A stretch of 64,000 nucleotides of DNA from an uncultured Clostridium sp. (GCA_900553365.1 USDL01000001.1:59383-123382); one strand, 5' to 3'. Counted from the first letter of the stretch, positions 1 through 12,633 are shown. Numbers and translations: made by a program. The notes: a model not told the origin generated them from the letters alone.

Positions 1-316
1 CTACTTTAGTAACATTCTCCTTATTGCGAACAATATCCAACAAGCTCTTACGAGATTTAACATTAATATTAGTTGCATCAACAATAACATTCATTTTATC
101 AATGCAATTGTTAATACGGCGACGAACTTCCTTAAAAACCTCGTCATTATGAGTCTGGTCGTTTACATCTCCAAAAACAGTTTCACGAATTTCATCCGAT
201 GAAACAATCATTGTAGGCTGACCCATTTTAGTCAACATATTTTTGAGATTTTGAGCAAGAGTGGATTTACCACTTGCAACAACTCCAATCATCATCATAA
301 AATTCGTATGTTCCAT
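1..316 (-). CDS. P-loop nucleotide/polynucleotide kinase, 3' end cut by window
   Basis: The first 105 codons are visible; the rest lies to the left of the window. Near the N-terminus is a Walker A motif, GVVASGKST, followed by a region with SSDEIRE and a later VDATNIN segment. This is the layout of the AAA_33/zeta-toxin-like kinases, which include phage polynucleotide kinases acting on nucleic-acid ends. The ATG follows an AAGGAGG ribosome binding site. It lies 11 bases after the stop of the upstream 148-aa gene and is probably in the same operon. The substrate cannot be told without the C-terminal half. No TAG codon occurs in the visible part. Confidence 0.75.
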   Translation of the reverse strand, partial: MEHTNFMMMIGVVASGKSTLAQNLKNMLTKMGQPTMIVSSDEIRETVFGDVNDQTHNDEVFKEVRRRINNCIDKMNVIVDATNINVKSRKSLLDIVRNKENVTKV

Positions 317-327
317 TTTTGTCCTCC

Positions 328-774
328 TTATTCCATCTTAGATAGAATACTATCAATCTTCTCGTTGAATTCTTTTACTAACTTTTCTTTATCAGTATCA
401 GGTCTTGTTTGTCCCTCAACAGGAATTAAATCTCCTGCCCAAAACAGCCATTTTGGTTTAGTTTCATCTTCTACAAATTGAACAAGGCTATTATAATCAG
501 CAGTTTGTCTTTCTTTTTTCAAAGGGTCAAACTCAACTGTAAAAATATCATTTTTGTGTTCAGTAACCCAATTTCTATAATCTTCTCTCATTTGTTTCCA
601 ATCTGGATAGGTAATAATTCGATTATAATCTAAAGTTACTTTTTCACCCTCCCATGCAGTAATGGGATTGGTGGTAATACTGTCCATTCTTTTAACAAAA
701 GTAATAGCGCTTTCTTTTGTTAAACCTTTTTTAGTGAGCTTCTTTACAACCGCTCTACGTTCTTCTCGATTCAT
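328..774 (-). CDS. hypothetical 148-aa protein
   Basis: Soluble, charged protein with a basic N-terminus (MNREERRAVVKKLTKKG) and a Trp-rich C-terminal half (KPKWLFWAGD). I recognise no family. It has an ATG with a GGAG ribosome binding site, a TAA stop and no in-frame TAG. A consensus promoter at 798-826 lies immediately upstream, so it is likely the first gene of a unit that continues into the P-loop kinase. A helicase-loader or nucleic-acid role would be a guess based only on the replication neighbourhood. Confidence 0.7.
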   Translation of the reverse strand: MNREERRAVVKKLTKKGLTKESAITFVKRMDSITTNPITAWEGEKVTLDYNRIITYPDWKQMREDYRNWVTEHKNDIFTVEFDPLKKERQTADYNSLVQFVEDETKPKWLFWAGDLIPVEGQTRPDTDKEKLVKEFNEKIDSILSKME

Positions 775-797
775 AGTTACTCCTTTGAATCATTCAT

Positions 798-826
798 ATA
801 ATAACATAATCAAATGAAGTTGTCAA
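798..826 (-). promoter_or_regulatory. sigma70-type promoter
   Basis: On the minus strand TTGACA (821-826), a 17-bp spacer, then TATTAT (798-803). It sits in the short gap between the RecD2-like gene and the 148-aa gene and points at the latter. Confidence 0.8.
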
Positions 827-840
827 GAGGATAATAAAAA

Positions 841-3303
841 TTATTCCTCTTGTACTTCATCTTTTTCTTTCCAATCTTTTAGTTGCCTAATTAAAGTTCT
901 ACGCTCTTCATCTTCTTTTCTATGAAGCACATTATACTATTCTCTAAGCTATCTGTATTCCTACTTCAAAAATTCAGGTAGGAATGTTCTTTTTGTTGAA
1001 ACAAAATTTGTATCAATAGAACGTCGTAAGGCTTTAGTTTGAGCTACAAGTACACACAATTTCTTAGCTCTGGTTAATAAAGTGTAAATCTGTTGCTGAC
1101 AAAGCATCATTGGAGGAGTACTATAATCTATTACTCCAATAATTACAGGGCAACCAGAACCTTGATATTTATGAGTAGTACAAGCATATCCTAGAATTAA
1201 ATGTTCCTTAACTTCTTTGTGTTTTAAAATAATAGGTGCATCTCCTAAATCGAAATCAACGATGGCATTTTCATAATCAATACTTGTAACTACACCAGTC
1301 CACCCATTATACATAGCTGTTTGTGCTCCACTTGTATCAAAAACTTTATAATTGTTTTTAATACACATTACTTTATCACCTTCTTGAATCCAAAAAGACC
1401 TGTCATTTCCAGAAGCATCTTTCATCTTTTGAACGTAAATTCTTGGACGAGATTCATTCAAATCAACAGGATTAATTAATTTTTGAATATCAAGATTTAA
1501 ATTGTGAACACAAGCATCTCCACGTTCTTTCACAGGAGAAATAATTTGAATTTTTTCAATGTCACCATTTACAAGAGGGCTATTAAAATATTTTTCAAAA
1601 TAAGCAATGGTATCTTTTCTATCATCATCTTTTTCATTTCTAATATCAAGTACCATATCTTTCAGTTCTCCGCGAATTTCAACACCTTCATAATCAGTAT
1701 CTTGATATAATTGAATACCATTTCTTACATTATAAGCGGTAGTTAAAATACCAGAAGCCTTTGCTTGTCTATGTACTTCTTTAAGTTCAACAGTAGGAAT
1801 TTCTTTGCTATTAATCATATCCGCAGCTAAATTAAGAGAACCAATAGATTCAAGCTGTCCCATATCACCAAGCATTAAAAGTTTACTGCCTGTGGGAATT
1901 GCTCTAATTAAATCGAGAAAAATTTCTCCACCCACCATACTAACTTCATCTAAAATAATGATATCATAAGGTAATGGATTATCTTCTCCATAAGAAAAAC
2001 CACAACCACCAGTATATCCAAGAAGTCGGTGAATAGTAAAACCTTCTTTGCCGGTAACTTCTTGTAATCTTGCCGCCGCTTTACCACTTAAAGCACATTG
2101 AGCAAAAGTATAGTCATCAAGTACAGATAAAATACCTGTAACTAACGAACTTTTACCAGAACCAGCTAAACCAGAAATTACGCAAACTTGTTTTTCAATT
2201 CCCAGCTTAATTCCGTCTATTTGCTCTTGAGTAAACTGAAAACCTTGTTTCTCTTCTGCTCTTTTTATTTTCTCTTCAAAATCATTAGCAACAAAATAAT
2301 TATTACCTTGAAGTAATCTTTTAAGATGATAAGCAATATCTTTTTCAAGATTCCAAAAGCTCATTAAATAAACTCTTCGACCTGATTTAGTATCGCCCTC
2401 TTCAACACGAATTAACTCCTCATCTTGAAGTTCTTTAATAGCTTTACCAACATTGTTTACAAGATTACCATCTTCATCTTCTACTATTAAACTTTGTTTT
2501 CCGCCAAGGTCTTCATATAACGAGCCCATTAATTCACCAGCGGACACCCAAGAATGGCCTTCTTCTCCTTGGGCATCAAGATACCATAAGATATAAGATT
2601 TAATTCTCTTTGTGTCATAAGTTTTATAACCTGACCTTAAAGCCACTTTATCCGCAGTAAAAAATCCTACTCCTTTAATATCTTTTACTAACTGATAAGG
2701 ATTGTTTTTTACAATATCAATTACCTTTTGTGGAGCTTTATATTTTTCAATTAGTTTAGAAATAAAGTTTGGAGAAAAACCAACCTTATCAAGCTCTAAA
2801 TATACAGTAGACATATCTTTACTGGCTTCGAAACGCTCAATAATACAATTAGAAATATAATCTCCAATACCTTTAGCTTTCTTTAAAGTTTCTATATCAT
2901 GGTCTGCAATAGCTTGTAATGGGTCATCGCATACAGCAAACAACTCATCCATTTGACCTTCTGATAAAAAAGTTCTTAAAAAAGCTCTTTGATTCTTCTG
3001 ATTAGAAAAATCAATATCTTTATTATAATAAACTAATTGATACTGAACACCATATTTAGGATGTTCAACTTCTTTACCTAACAATACATAGGCAGAATTG
3101 GGGTCAATTCCATCAGTATATTCCCCTGTAAAAGTAACTTCACCATAAACACTCATGATAGGATTTCCTTGTTCTACTTCAAGAATATTCCAAGAAACTA
3201 TTCCCCAATTTTTACCGTCTGACCCAATTCCAGCACTCGGATAGAGGGTCTTGGAATGAGACGCTTTTATCTTTATGAATTTTTCTTCGGTATCAACACT
3301 CAT
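841..3303 (-). CDS. recD2: RecD2-like SF1 DNA helicase (820 aa, contains 2 recoded TAG)
   Basis: Superfamily 1B helicase. An N-terminal helix-hairpin-helix-like region (about residues 120-220) is followed by Walker A GLAGSGKSSLV near residue 380, Walker B DEVSMV near 455, and the C-terminal UvrD_C_2 signature TTHKYQGSG near 730. This is the order and size of RecD2, a 5'-3' DNA helicase of repair and replication-fork processing. ATG at 3303 is preferred over an upstream TTG because GAGAGG is correctly spaced. It overlaps the dnaE stop by 11 bases, so translation is probably coupled. The standard code would end it at TAG 961, but the frame continues through TAGs at 961, 949 and 937 with a plausible charged tail to TAA at 841. 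Confidence 0.88.
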
Positions 3304-6300
3304 CGTCAACCCTCTCTACATCTATTCTGTCAGAAATCATTTCAAGGTCTCCATTATCATCAATACCTTTAATTAACTGAACAGAATGTTTATATAAACT
3401 ATCTTTGTACTGTCTTGGAATAAAGTTTTCTCCTCTTCTAAAACCAGTAACAAGAAGTTTAGTTCCACGCTGGAACCAAGATTTCTCAAGAACAGTTTTT
3501 GTTCCATCTTCGTTTATTTGAGAAATCTGCCTATTATAAAAATTAAATTGACCTTTATAAAATTTTATATCACAAACTCCATCAGGAGTCAATAATGTAA
3601 CTGTATTTCTATTAGTATCTTTATCAAGAACAGTACCACAAATTCTTTTAAGAACAAAGCGAGCTTTTTCTTGGTCATGCCAATAATATTTATAAGCCAC
3701 TTCTGGTTCTTCTGGTTGTTCTTCAAAAGGTACTATACTATATTTTTCTTTGTTTACATGAGCAAGTTCGTGTTCATGATAATACATACAAAGAGAATCC
3801 ATTTCCCACTTAGAAAGACTTCCAGAAGCTTTTTCATCCCATACAGCTTTAAATTTTGCTTCATTTACAGCCACAAGCATTTTAGGGTCGCTTAAAATAT
3901 CGTCTTTAAAATCTGCCATGAGCTTGTTAAAAACTCGGTCTAAACTACCTCTTTTAACAACTCTTTGTCCCTCGTCACTCCAGTCGTAATCTTTTTTATC
4001 AATCATGTCATTAAGAAAATATTTTTCAAAGAATGGCCGTGCAAATTTATTTTCAAGGATATAATAAGCTGTACTTGCACTTTTACCTATTTGTTTATAA
4101 AAGAATTTTTTCTGGAAAACATAATTTCTAAATCTATATAATCTTAATTCAAACTTTTTTTGATTTTCAGTTAATAAATCAAGATTTGCCAAATCTTCAA
4201 TGTTAGAAATATTGAGCGACTTAACAGGACTTGAGATAAATCTAATAAAGTCTTCCATAATTGCTCTTCTATCTTTTTTCTCAAGATTATCAAAACACCG
4301 AGCTTTGATAAGAGAAATCATAGCTGTATCACCAAATTTATTTTCTTTAGATTCAGACTTGTATTTCTGCATCTTCTCGTAAAAATCCCACATCGAAGAA
4401 TAAGTTTGATTATTAATAATAGCTTTTGCAATAGTAGTTCCAATACCTTGAATTGGTTTTAAACCATAAACAATTTCGTTTTTTTCAACGTCAGGATGGA
4501 AACCAAATCTAACACGGTTTACATCAGGTAATGCTACAGTAACACCTTCTTTTTTGATATTACCAATGGCTTTACTAATTTTACCATAATTGGTATTTCC
4601 ATCTTCACCGCCAGAATCGGAAATTAAATTGGCGGTGTTCCAATAAATAACAGGATAATGATAAGCAAGATTAGCTTCTTGCAAACCAACGATTGAATAA
4701 GCTAATGTATGAGCACTATTAAACCCGTAACCGCGATTCATACTAATGAGAACATCCCATACATAATGACACAGTTTAGAAGAAAGATGTTTTTCTTCTA
4801 TATTTTTATAAAATTCTTGTTGTAATTCAACATAAGCTTTAGGATTCTTTTTCAGTTTTGTTATCACAGAGCTTTTTATCTCTGCTTCTTACAATTTCTT
4901 GTAAGCTCGGCGTACATTATTAACTCTAACGAGTTAAAGGACACTCTTGGATGGATTATATTTATTCACCATCTACGCTCTACAATACTTAATAACCTTT
5001 CGCAATTTATTAAGTTATCTCGATGTTTCCATTTTACAGGGTTCACCGATTTTGCCCTTTTCATTTTACTTGTCACCAAATAAACGGCCCAAAATTAAGC
5101 AATACTTTTCCTAAGCTTATCAGCCCACAGCAAATCAAAACCACCAATCTCAGGGTCTTGAACTGCCATCATAAAGTCTTCTTGGTTAGGTAATAAACCA
5201 TAGCTCTTCTTAGCGTATTTACAAATAACTTCTTGCTCATGTTTAGTCAAACCATAATCATCCATCTCTTTATACCAAAGAGTGATATCTTTCTTATAAC
5301 GACCAAAACGCTCAAGAGGTGTTTCTGCCCGTGGAGAAGGAGCCATAAGTCTCATTACTGAATTTAAAGCAGATAAATCTACCAAACTTTCAGGTTTACC
5401 TATTGCAACAGCTTGATATCCAGTTTGTTTTTCCATCTGGAAAAATGACATAACTTTATGTTCATTAAGCATTTTCCAAATTTCTGGATTATCCCTTTCT
5501 ATTTTGTAAACGCCTAAATATTTTTCGTAAGTAGACTTTAAATCACCTTGCCATTCAAGCCTACCGTCTTCCATAAGAAGATTCATACAAACATGTTCTT
5601 TTTGAAGAGCATCAATAGAAAGCAAATCCCATTTAATAAGAGATACTTTTTCATCAGCGTGTAGGTCAAACTGAGTGATAATATCTCCACTCGTTGTCTT
5701 CATTAAAGCAGCATGGTCTACAACGTCTGTTGCTGAAAGAACTACCCCACCAGCATGAGAACCAACTCCACTTACTAACCCTTCAATATTTTGAGCAACT
5801 TCCCAAACATCAGGGTACTCATTAGTCATTAAGTTAACAAATTCTTTGTCAGGACGTAAATTGTTTTCTTCATCACCATAAAAACATTGTTTTAAAGTAA
5901 ACTGAATACCACGTTCTTGACCAATATGTGAACTTAACATCTGTCCAATTTCAGGTGGATAACTTAAACCACGACAAGCAGTTTGAATTGCAACTTTAGC
6001 TTTCATCGTAGAAAGTGTTTGAACCTTCATAACACGACGATTTCCTGCTCTCTGGTCATCGCCACAATACTTGCGTTGAAGATAGTGAATAACATCATCA
6101 CGATAAGCATTCTCAAAATCCACGTCAATATCTAATGGGCTAACACGTTTAGGATTAAGAAAGCGCCAGTGATAACAAGGAACATCTTCTCTCAGAGGAT
6201 TAACCTGAGTAATTCCTAAAATATACAAAAGAATAAATCCTAAACCTGAACCACGAGAAGGACCAACTAAAGAACCACAAGCCCAACACGCATTTACCAA

Positions 6301-7509
6301 GTCACGAGTCTGTAACAAATAAGCTGACCAATGAGCATTATTAGCTTCTGAACTTGCTTTAATAGACTCAAGACATGTTTGAATTGCATCATAAGTTTCT
6401 TTATTTGCTAATTCATCAGAATCTTTTTCAAGGCGCTTAACAATTTCTCTAACAAGGTGTCTATCAGCATTGTAATCTGAATTAAAAAACCACTCTAACA
6501 TAGGAATATCTTTAAAATATTTTTTAGCTAAACCCAAATCAGGTTCAGTTAAATCATCTGGCTCATAAGGAATTTCCAAATTAGCGAATAAAGTATATTC
6601 TTGAACCATGTTATAAATCAACATGGTATTATCTAAGCCTTTTTGTACAACTTCTGGAGTCAAAAATTCATCCATGTAAGAATGAATTTCTTCTTCGGAC
6701 ATCATATAAGTTGTAGCATAAAACTCTCCAACCTCACGTTCTTTACCACTATCTTCATTAGATTTAAGAAAAGCTTCATGTACTTTTCTATCTTCTTTTT
6801 TGGGATAATGACTATCGGTAGTGATAATATATGGAATATCAAGTTCAGCAGACAGTCCCACTAAAGCCTGATTTACAATAATTTGTTCTTCACTCTTTGA
6901 TGGCTGTAATTCCAAAAAGAAATTACCATGCCCAAAACATTTATCGAGTCTTTTTAACCATTTCTTGACGCCCTTATAATCAGGTTGTAAAGGATTTTGT
7001 TTATAAGAATCTAAAATTAATTTTGGACAACGACCACCAAGGCAAGCAGTTGAACCAATAATATGACCTCTATCAGATTCAACTACTTCAAACAAATCTT
7101 CATAATAAGTTGGAGTACAAATATTAACATAAGTAAAAGAATTATCAATCCATGCTCTTGTACTTAATTCTCTTATTTGCTTATGTCCAATGGCATCTTT
7201 AGCCAACAAAATGAAGTGATAAAAAATATATTCTTTGTCTTCTTCAATACTTTTTCGATTGCAAAGATAAATTTCATTACCTAAAATAAGTTTATAATCT
7301 TTCCACTTATCAGGATTTTTCTTTCGCAAATCGTCTATTTGAGTTAATGCTTCAACGTGTGCGGCAATACAGTCATGGTCTGTAATAGCAACACCTTTAT
7401 GACCAAGCTCCTAAGTATATGTGAGAAGACCCTTGACAGTGTTAGTGCTGTCAAGGAAACCTCTCGTATTGGAGCCTATGTCTGTGTGATTATGTACACC
7501 TACAAACAC
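3293..7509 (-). CDS. dnaE: DNA polymerase III alpha subunit DnaE, split by an intron (join of 5098..7509 and 3293..4852)
   Basis: Replicative DNA polymerase of the C family. Exon 1 starts with a PHP domain (HNHTDIGS, then ITDHD) and holds the palm aspartates in SPLDIDVDFE and IKWDLLSID, which match E. coli DnaE D401/D403 and D555. Exon 2 resumes with KKNPKAYVELQQEF and GYGFNSAHTLAYSIV, the fingers region. Joining 5098 to 4852 restores KSIA-KKNP in frame, exactly as expected for DnaE. The spliced protein has 1,323 aa. Start is GTG at 7509 with GGAGAG upstream, and a promoter lies at 7539-7567. One TAG occurs in the PHP domain (TYT-Q-ELG). It overlaps the helicase gene downstream. No epsilon proofreading gene is seen nearby. 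Confidence 0.92.
4853..5097 (-). other. 245-nt intron in dnaE, probably group I, no ORF
   Basis: Stops occur in all frames, and the flanking coding sequence is contiguous DnaE only when this segment is removed. The 5' exon ends in U (GCT) and the intron ends in G (AACTG), the group I rule. The 5' exon end TTGCT (5098-5102) can pair with an internal GGCAA (5052-5056), giving a P1 helix with a U-G wobble at the splice site. Hairpins occur further on. I could not find clear R and S core elements, so the subclass is open. Confidence 0.75.
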
Positions 7510-7538
7510 GGCATTACTCTCCTTTATATTTTTGTCTT

Positions 7539-7567
7539 ATTATATCATGTTACTTTTAATTTGTCAA
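7539..7567 (-). promoter_or_regulatory. sigma70-type promoter for dnaE
   Basis: Minus strand TTGACA (7562-7567), 17-bp spacer, TATAAT (7539-7544), both hexamers perfect consensus. It lies 30 bases upstream of the GTG start of dnaE and directly after the recJ stop. Confidence 0.88.
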
Positions 7568-7569
7568 CC

Positions 7570-9609
7570 TTAAAAATCCAAATCTTCTAAATCTTTATCT
7601 AACATTACTCTTTTCTTCTTGGGCTTTTCAATTTCATCCCAATCAAAATCTGTAGTAGATTTTGCATTTAAGGAAGTCGTTTTAGAATTAAGAATAGCGT
7701 CAGATTTAGTCTTACTTTTTAAATCAGAAGTCTCATTTGTTTTATCCTCCATAACATCATAATATAAAATTTTAACTTCTGGATAAATCTTGTCTTCCCA
7801 AGACTCTAACTGGAACTGGCAAATTAAATTCATTACCAAATTCTTTTTATTAGCGCCAAAGGTATATCTATCCTTAAGAGTCATCATATCAAATTCTGTA
7901 GCAGGACAATACTTTTTAATATAAGTAATACCGTTATGCTGGAATCTAATAAAACTCTTAGTTTCGCCATACCCATTAATTTGACTAGCATTTATATGAA
8001 GATTTGTAATTGCAAAAGTAGGAGTAGGGACAGTATTACCCCACACTTCATAATTTTCAGCTACTTCTTTTACAAATCTTACTTGCATTTCATTAGCAGG
8101 AATTTCCCAATCAACTGGATAAATAGTTTTAAGTTGGTCAAGAGGAAGCATTTCGTTACACTTTTTAATTACCTCATCAACATTTTTCTTTTTAAGAAAT
8201 ACACCAGCAGCGTTTTCATGTCCAGCACAACTTATAAGTCCAGTTTGCTCTAAAAACTCCTTCAAGTTTTTAATGTTTCCTTTATCATATCCGCGACAGG
8301 AGCCACCGAATTCTGAGATACTCCTTTCCTTAAGAAGCACCACTGGACGCAAATACTTAGAAGCAATCTTGTTTGCTACTAATCCCGTAACAGATTTTTT
8401 ATCAACTATGTCGGTACAATCGACAAATAAAATAGTATTTTTATCTAGTCCTTGTTTGTCAATTTTATCAACAATTTGCTCCATAAATTTACGAACGGCT
8501 GTATCTTGACGAGACTTTACATTATTAGCTACTCTCGCCATCTCCCATTGAAGTGTATGTTCTTCTGGAAGAGGTTTCGGGTCGGTAGCTCTTTTTCTTC
8601 TTGGTTGATAAATAACAGTTTCTTGTTCTCCAACCATAGCTCTGAATAAATCTCTTTGCTCTTTTTCTGTACCATAACGTACTACACCATTAATTCTTGG
8701 AGCAAGTACCCAGCCGACATTTGTAATAGTTCTACCAAAGTGAATTTCATCAGCCATTCTTTCTTGAAGTTCATTAAGAAAATCATTCTTTTGATTTTCA
8801 ACTTTCAAACCTTCAAGTACATACCATCTTGTTTCTAAGTCTCTCAAATCCATACTATCTGCAATAATACCAAGAGAAACTAAATCAAGATATTCATCAA
8901 GCCAACTATCACTACAGTGATACTTTTCACAATAAGCTTCACCAAATTTGCGAACTACACCCACACCAGACAAAGTAGGATTGGGATAGTGACCATCAGT
9001 ATCATTTACAGCTACACAATAGTTAATGTAACTATCTTCTTTAATTCTGTCAGACTCTTTTTCTTTAATTTCATCCGCTTCATTTTTTAAAATCCATTTA
9101 CCTGTGTTAGTATCTAAATATTCAATTTCAACTAAATGGTGGTCTAACACAATTATAGGGCAATTGTAATTTTTAGCAATTTGAATCGCATCTTTACAAA
9201 TCATTGAAGCATCTGGAATAATAATTAAACCGATTTCATCTTTTGAATATTCACTTAACATCTTGTAAGTTAATCCATGCTCTTTATTAAAGCTAAAAAT
9301 ATATTCTACTTTAGCTTCAGGATTAAAATGCTCAATAATTTTACTCATTAAAGTAGCAGATGTATATCCATCACAATCGCAATCGACCTTAATTACAATT
9401 TTCTTGTCTGTATCAATATTATCATGAAAAACCTAAACAGCCTCATCCATATTCTTCATCTAAAATGGGTCATTAATAACCTTATTTTTTACAGGATGAA
9501 GAAAACTTTTTACATCCTAAATATCATAGCTTTTTAAAATAGTTTCAAGAAAATCATATTCATCATCAAAGTTATTCTAAAACTTTGTCTCCCATAGTAA
9601 TTTTTCCAT
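7570..9609 (-). CDS. recJ: RecJ-like single-strand DNA exonuclease (679 aa, 4 recoded TAG)
   Basis: DHH-family 5'-3' exonuclease. Motif I appears as VDCDCDGYTSATL and the DHH motif as VLDHHLVEIEY. Further on come the NDTDGHYPNPTLSG and GIIADSMDL segments, and the DHHA1-like glycine motif appears as GGSCRGYDKGN and ISCAGHENAAG. The catalytic acidic and histidine residues look intact. The first 90 codons carry four TAG codons, so the standard code would start it only at residue 88 and lose motif I; reading TAG as sense restores a full-length protein. The ATG overlaps the primase stop by one base (TAATG). The last 40 residues are charged and low complexity. It probably acts with RecD2, Sak4 and SSB in recombination. 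Confidence 0.88.
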
Positions 9610-10805
9610 TAATTACCTCTTAAAAATATACTCGTAGAACTTTGCCTTTCCCCGTAAGAATAAACAGGTTTTGCTAATTTTATTAATTGATTGTAAACAT
9701 CTTTTCCTTTATCAAGAGGTGAATCTTTGATATCTAACAATCCTTTGGTGTCCTTAATAAGAAAGACATTAAAGCTTAAAGCAAGTCTCTGAGCTAAAGT
9801 CCTTAATCGTTCATTATACCTTAAATAGTTATCATATAACAATTTGTCAGCTTTATATACTTCTTCATATTTATCATCAAAGTCTTTATCAAAACCTAAA
9901 TAAACTGTATCTACTCCGAGTTTTTCTAAAGCCCTAATTTGCCAATCTGAAACATTAAAGCCACAAGTTGCCACTACGCAACTTTTACCATTAAAATAAG
10001 TGTCTGCTTTTAAAACACTTTTCTCACCCTCAACTATAACCGCTTTCTTAAATCTTTTTATATTTTCTTTATTCTCGTAAAGACCATATAAATTCAATCC
10101 AAGAGGATGGTCAAATTCTTTACCAGTCATAAACAAAGGCATATATTTTCTTTTAGAATCTTCTGGTTGTAAACTTCTTCGTCTAATACCAACTAAATGA
10201 CCATCTATATTATAATGAGGAATAATTATATATTTTTGATATTCATACCATTCAATACCAAATTTTTCCATAGAAGAAATACTAATTCCTTCATCAATCC
10301 AACCTTTATAAAAAGTATTACAATCAAAATAATTAAAAAGACATTTATAATCATCATAAAACTTCGTAATTTTAGCTTCATGAAATTGTTGTCTTCTTTC
10401 AATATCTTCTGATTGTTTTACCATTTCAGATAATTGTCCACGCAACTCTGGTGAAATATCATTTCCAAAACCAATACGACTTCGAGATAATGATTTACCA
10501 ACTTTTTTAGCAATATAAACAATTACCTTGCTATAAAATTCTCCGTCTTTAGCATTACGAATTCTTTTAATAAACTCAAAAAAATTCATTCGTCCACAAT
10601 TTGTATAACAAAAAAAATCTTTGCTTTCAGTAAAGAAACATAGTTTATGACTATCTCCACCATGACAAATTGTTTTAAACCAAAGACATTTTTGTTGTGT
10701 TCTTCCATCTGTAGAAGTTGAATATAAAGGAGAACCATTTTCTTCCATGATGTTAATAACCACATCTTCTGTTACCAACTTCAACAGTTCATCTTTATCT
10801 ATCAT
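9609..10805 (-). CDS. dnaG: DNA primase, DnaG-like (398 aa)
   Basis: The N-terminus resembles the CHC2 zinc-binding domain, with CLWFKTICHGG, then CFFTESKDFFCYTNCG (residues about 45-80). A TOPRIM domain follows with KKAVIVEGEKSVLKAD near residue 240 and YLGFDKDFDD near 290, holding the catalytic Glu and Asp pair. Length is shorter than bacterial DnaG, lacking an obvious helicase-interaction domain, as is common in phages. ATG 10805 is chosen because AGAGG lies at the right distance; a TTG two codons earlier is less likely. It is directly downstream of dnaB and its stop overlaps the recJ start, so primase, helicase and recJ form one operon. No TAG. Confidence 0.87.
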   Translation of the reverse strand: MIDKDELLKLVTEDVVINIMEENGSPLYSTSTDGRTQQKCLWFKTICHGGDSHKLCFFTESKDFFCYTNCGRMNFFEFIKRIRNAKDGEFYSKVIVYIAKKVGKSLSRSRIGFGNDISPELRGQLSEMVKQSEDIERRQQFHEAKITKFYDDYKCLFNYFDCNTFYKGWIDEGISISSMEKFGIEWYEYQKYIIIPHYNIDGHLVGIRRRSLQPEDSKRKYMPLFMTGKEFDHPLGLNLYGLYENKENIKRFKKAVIVEGEKSVLKADTYFNGKSCVVATCGFNVSDWQIRALEKLGVDTVYLGFDKDFDDKYEEVYKADKLLYDNYLRYNERLRTLAQRLALSFNVFLIKDTKGLLDIKDSPLDKGKDVYNQLIKLAKPVYSYGERQSSTSIFLRGN

Positions 10806-10817
10806 AAACAACCTCTA

Positions 10818-12632
10818 TTAATAATCTATTTCTTCTTCCTCTTTTGATGAAGCTTTCTTTTCTTCTTCGTCATCTTCATCATCTTCTACCATTCTAAATT
10901 TCCTGCTTTCAGGAGATTCTAAGAATGGGTCCTCTTCATTTTCAAGAGCTTCTTTAATTTTTTTTGTTACTTCTTCCGTATCTTCAAAAACATCAAAAGT
11001 TCCTTCTTCCTTGGCAGTTTGAGCAATATCAACTGCATCGTTAATCATTTGACTTCGTAAGAAGTCTTTGTTGTTAAAGAATTGAACCTTTTGGTCTTCT
11101 TCAACACGAGTAAATGTTTGAGGAATATCTAAAAGTTCATAGTCATAATCAGTACAAAACAAATCATGAACTCGCATTGTAGAATATTCAATATACAACC
11201 AAATTTTAACTTTATTGTATTCTCCACCACGATTTTTATAAACTGATAAACATCTATTAGGCTTATATTTTAAGAATTTACTTCTCAAAATTTTCTCTAA
11301 ATATTTTTCTTCTTTCTTCGTAACCTCTGACAAAATTGCTCCATGGTCAGCTTTATCAATGATGGCTTTAGCACCACGCACAATTGTTTGGTCACGATTC
11401 TACTCGTTCTTAAAATCCCCCGTAACCTGTGTCCAAGTATCAATGCAAATATCGTATTTTCGAGTAAGGTCTTTTAATTTCAAACTTAAATTTGCAAGAA
11501 CTTGGTCTTCACGAATTTGCATTCTTGCTTTGGCATTAGCTTGGAACTCACTAATCAAATCAGTTGTTACATGAATATAATCAAAAAAAACATGAGTTAT
11601 TCCATGTTGAAGAACGTGTTGTTCAATAACATTCTCTAAAGTTCCGATATCATAGTCAGGTACATATTCAAGATAAATATGTCCCTCTTCATGAAGAATT
11701 CTAATAGCTTCATCAACTCTTTCTTCTTCATCCCCAACATACTTACCCGTCATAATATGTTGCTGAGGAACATCTGCAATATAGGCCCATAAAATAGGCT
11801 CAATCTCTGTAATAAGCTCCATTTCTGTTCCAATATAAAGAGCAGCATTTTGAGTACCATTTGGATTTTTTACGAATTCTCCAACATTAGAATCCCAATA
11901 TTTAGGAGTGAAAGAATGACAAAGATTGGCAATAGTAACTCTCGTTTTTCCTAAACCTGTCCGTGCAGAACAAACAGTAAATCTTCGTGGTTGCATACCT
12001 CTTGTTACGGTAGTCATATAATTACTTGCGTAAGATAAACCATAAGCAGGAGTTTTCTTCCATTCTTCTTTTTGCTTTCGAGCTTCATCACTACCAGCTT
12101 TAACACTATCACGCCCAATTTTGGGACTATATTCTTGAGTAATATTAGATACTTTTTGTCTAAAATAATTAAGTATATCATCAATAGTCATTTGACTAAA
12201 TTGATATCTTTGTTCATCTGCAATTTCAGGGTCTTCTTCGTCAGGATTGTAAATTTCATCAACTTCGATACCTGACTTAAGATAAGCACGAAGAAGAGAA
12301 AACTTTTTCATCTCCTGATAATTAGTATTAAAGTTTTCTGGCGTAGCTAATTCTTTAGCCTTTTCAACATAAAGATTGCCATTATTCCTTGTATAAATAT
12401 TATATAAAGACTGCAAATTGTTTTTTAAGTAGTCATCAATAATATATTGGTCAAGTTTTACCGCACCCTGAGAAAAAAGATTGTTTATCGCTACAAATAA
12501 AAGTTGATGGAAAGCTTCAACAAAATCTTTTTTGTCGATTTTATTACTTGTTAATAAAGTTGGATTCTACAGTAAACAGCCAAGAACTTCTTTAATTGCA
12601 GATTTGCTTTGATAATCTCTATAATCCGCCAA
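10818..12632 (-). CDS. dnaB: Replicative DNA helicase, DnaB-like (604 aa, 2 recoded TAG)
   Basis: A short N-terminal domain begins with SAIKEVLGCLLQNP, typical of DnaB. The RecA-like ATPase domain has Walker A SARTGLGKT, a Walker B-like THVFFDYIHVT and the motif QVTGDFKNE-Q-NRDQTIVRGAK, where Q is a TAG at 11400. This corresponds to the hexamer-interface region with the following AIIDKADHGAIL. A highly acidic tail of about 50 residues (EDDEDDEEE, EEEEIDY) ends the protein. Start is TTG 12632 with GGGAGG eight bases upstream, immediately after the stop of the zinc-ribbon gene. The standard code would split it into two pieces and lose the N-terminal domain. Confidence 0.87.
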
Positions 12633-12633
12633 G

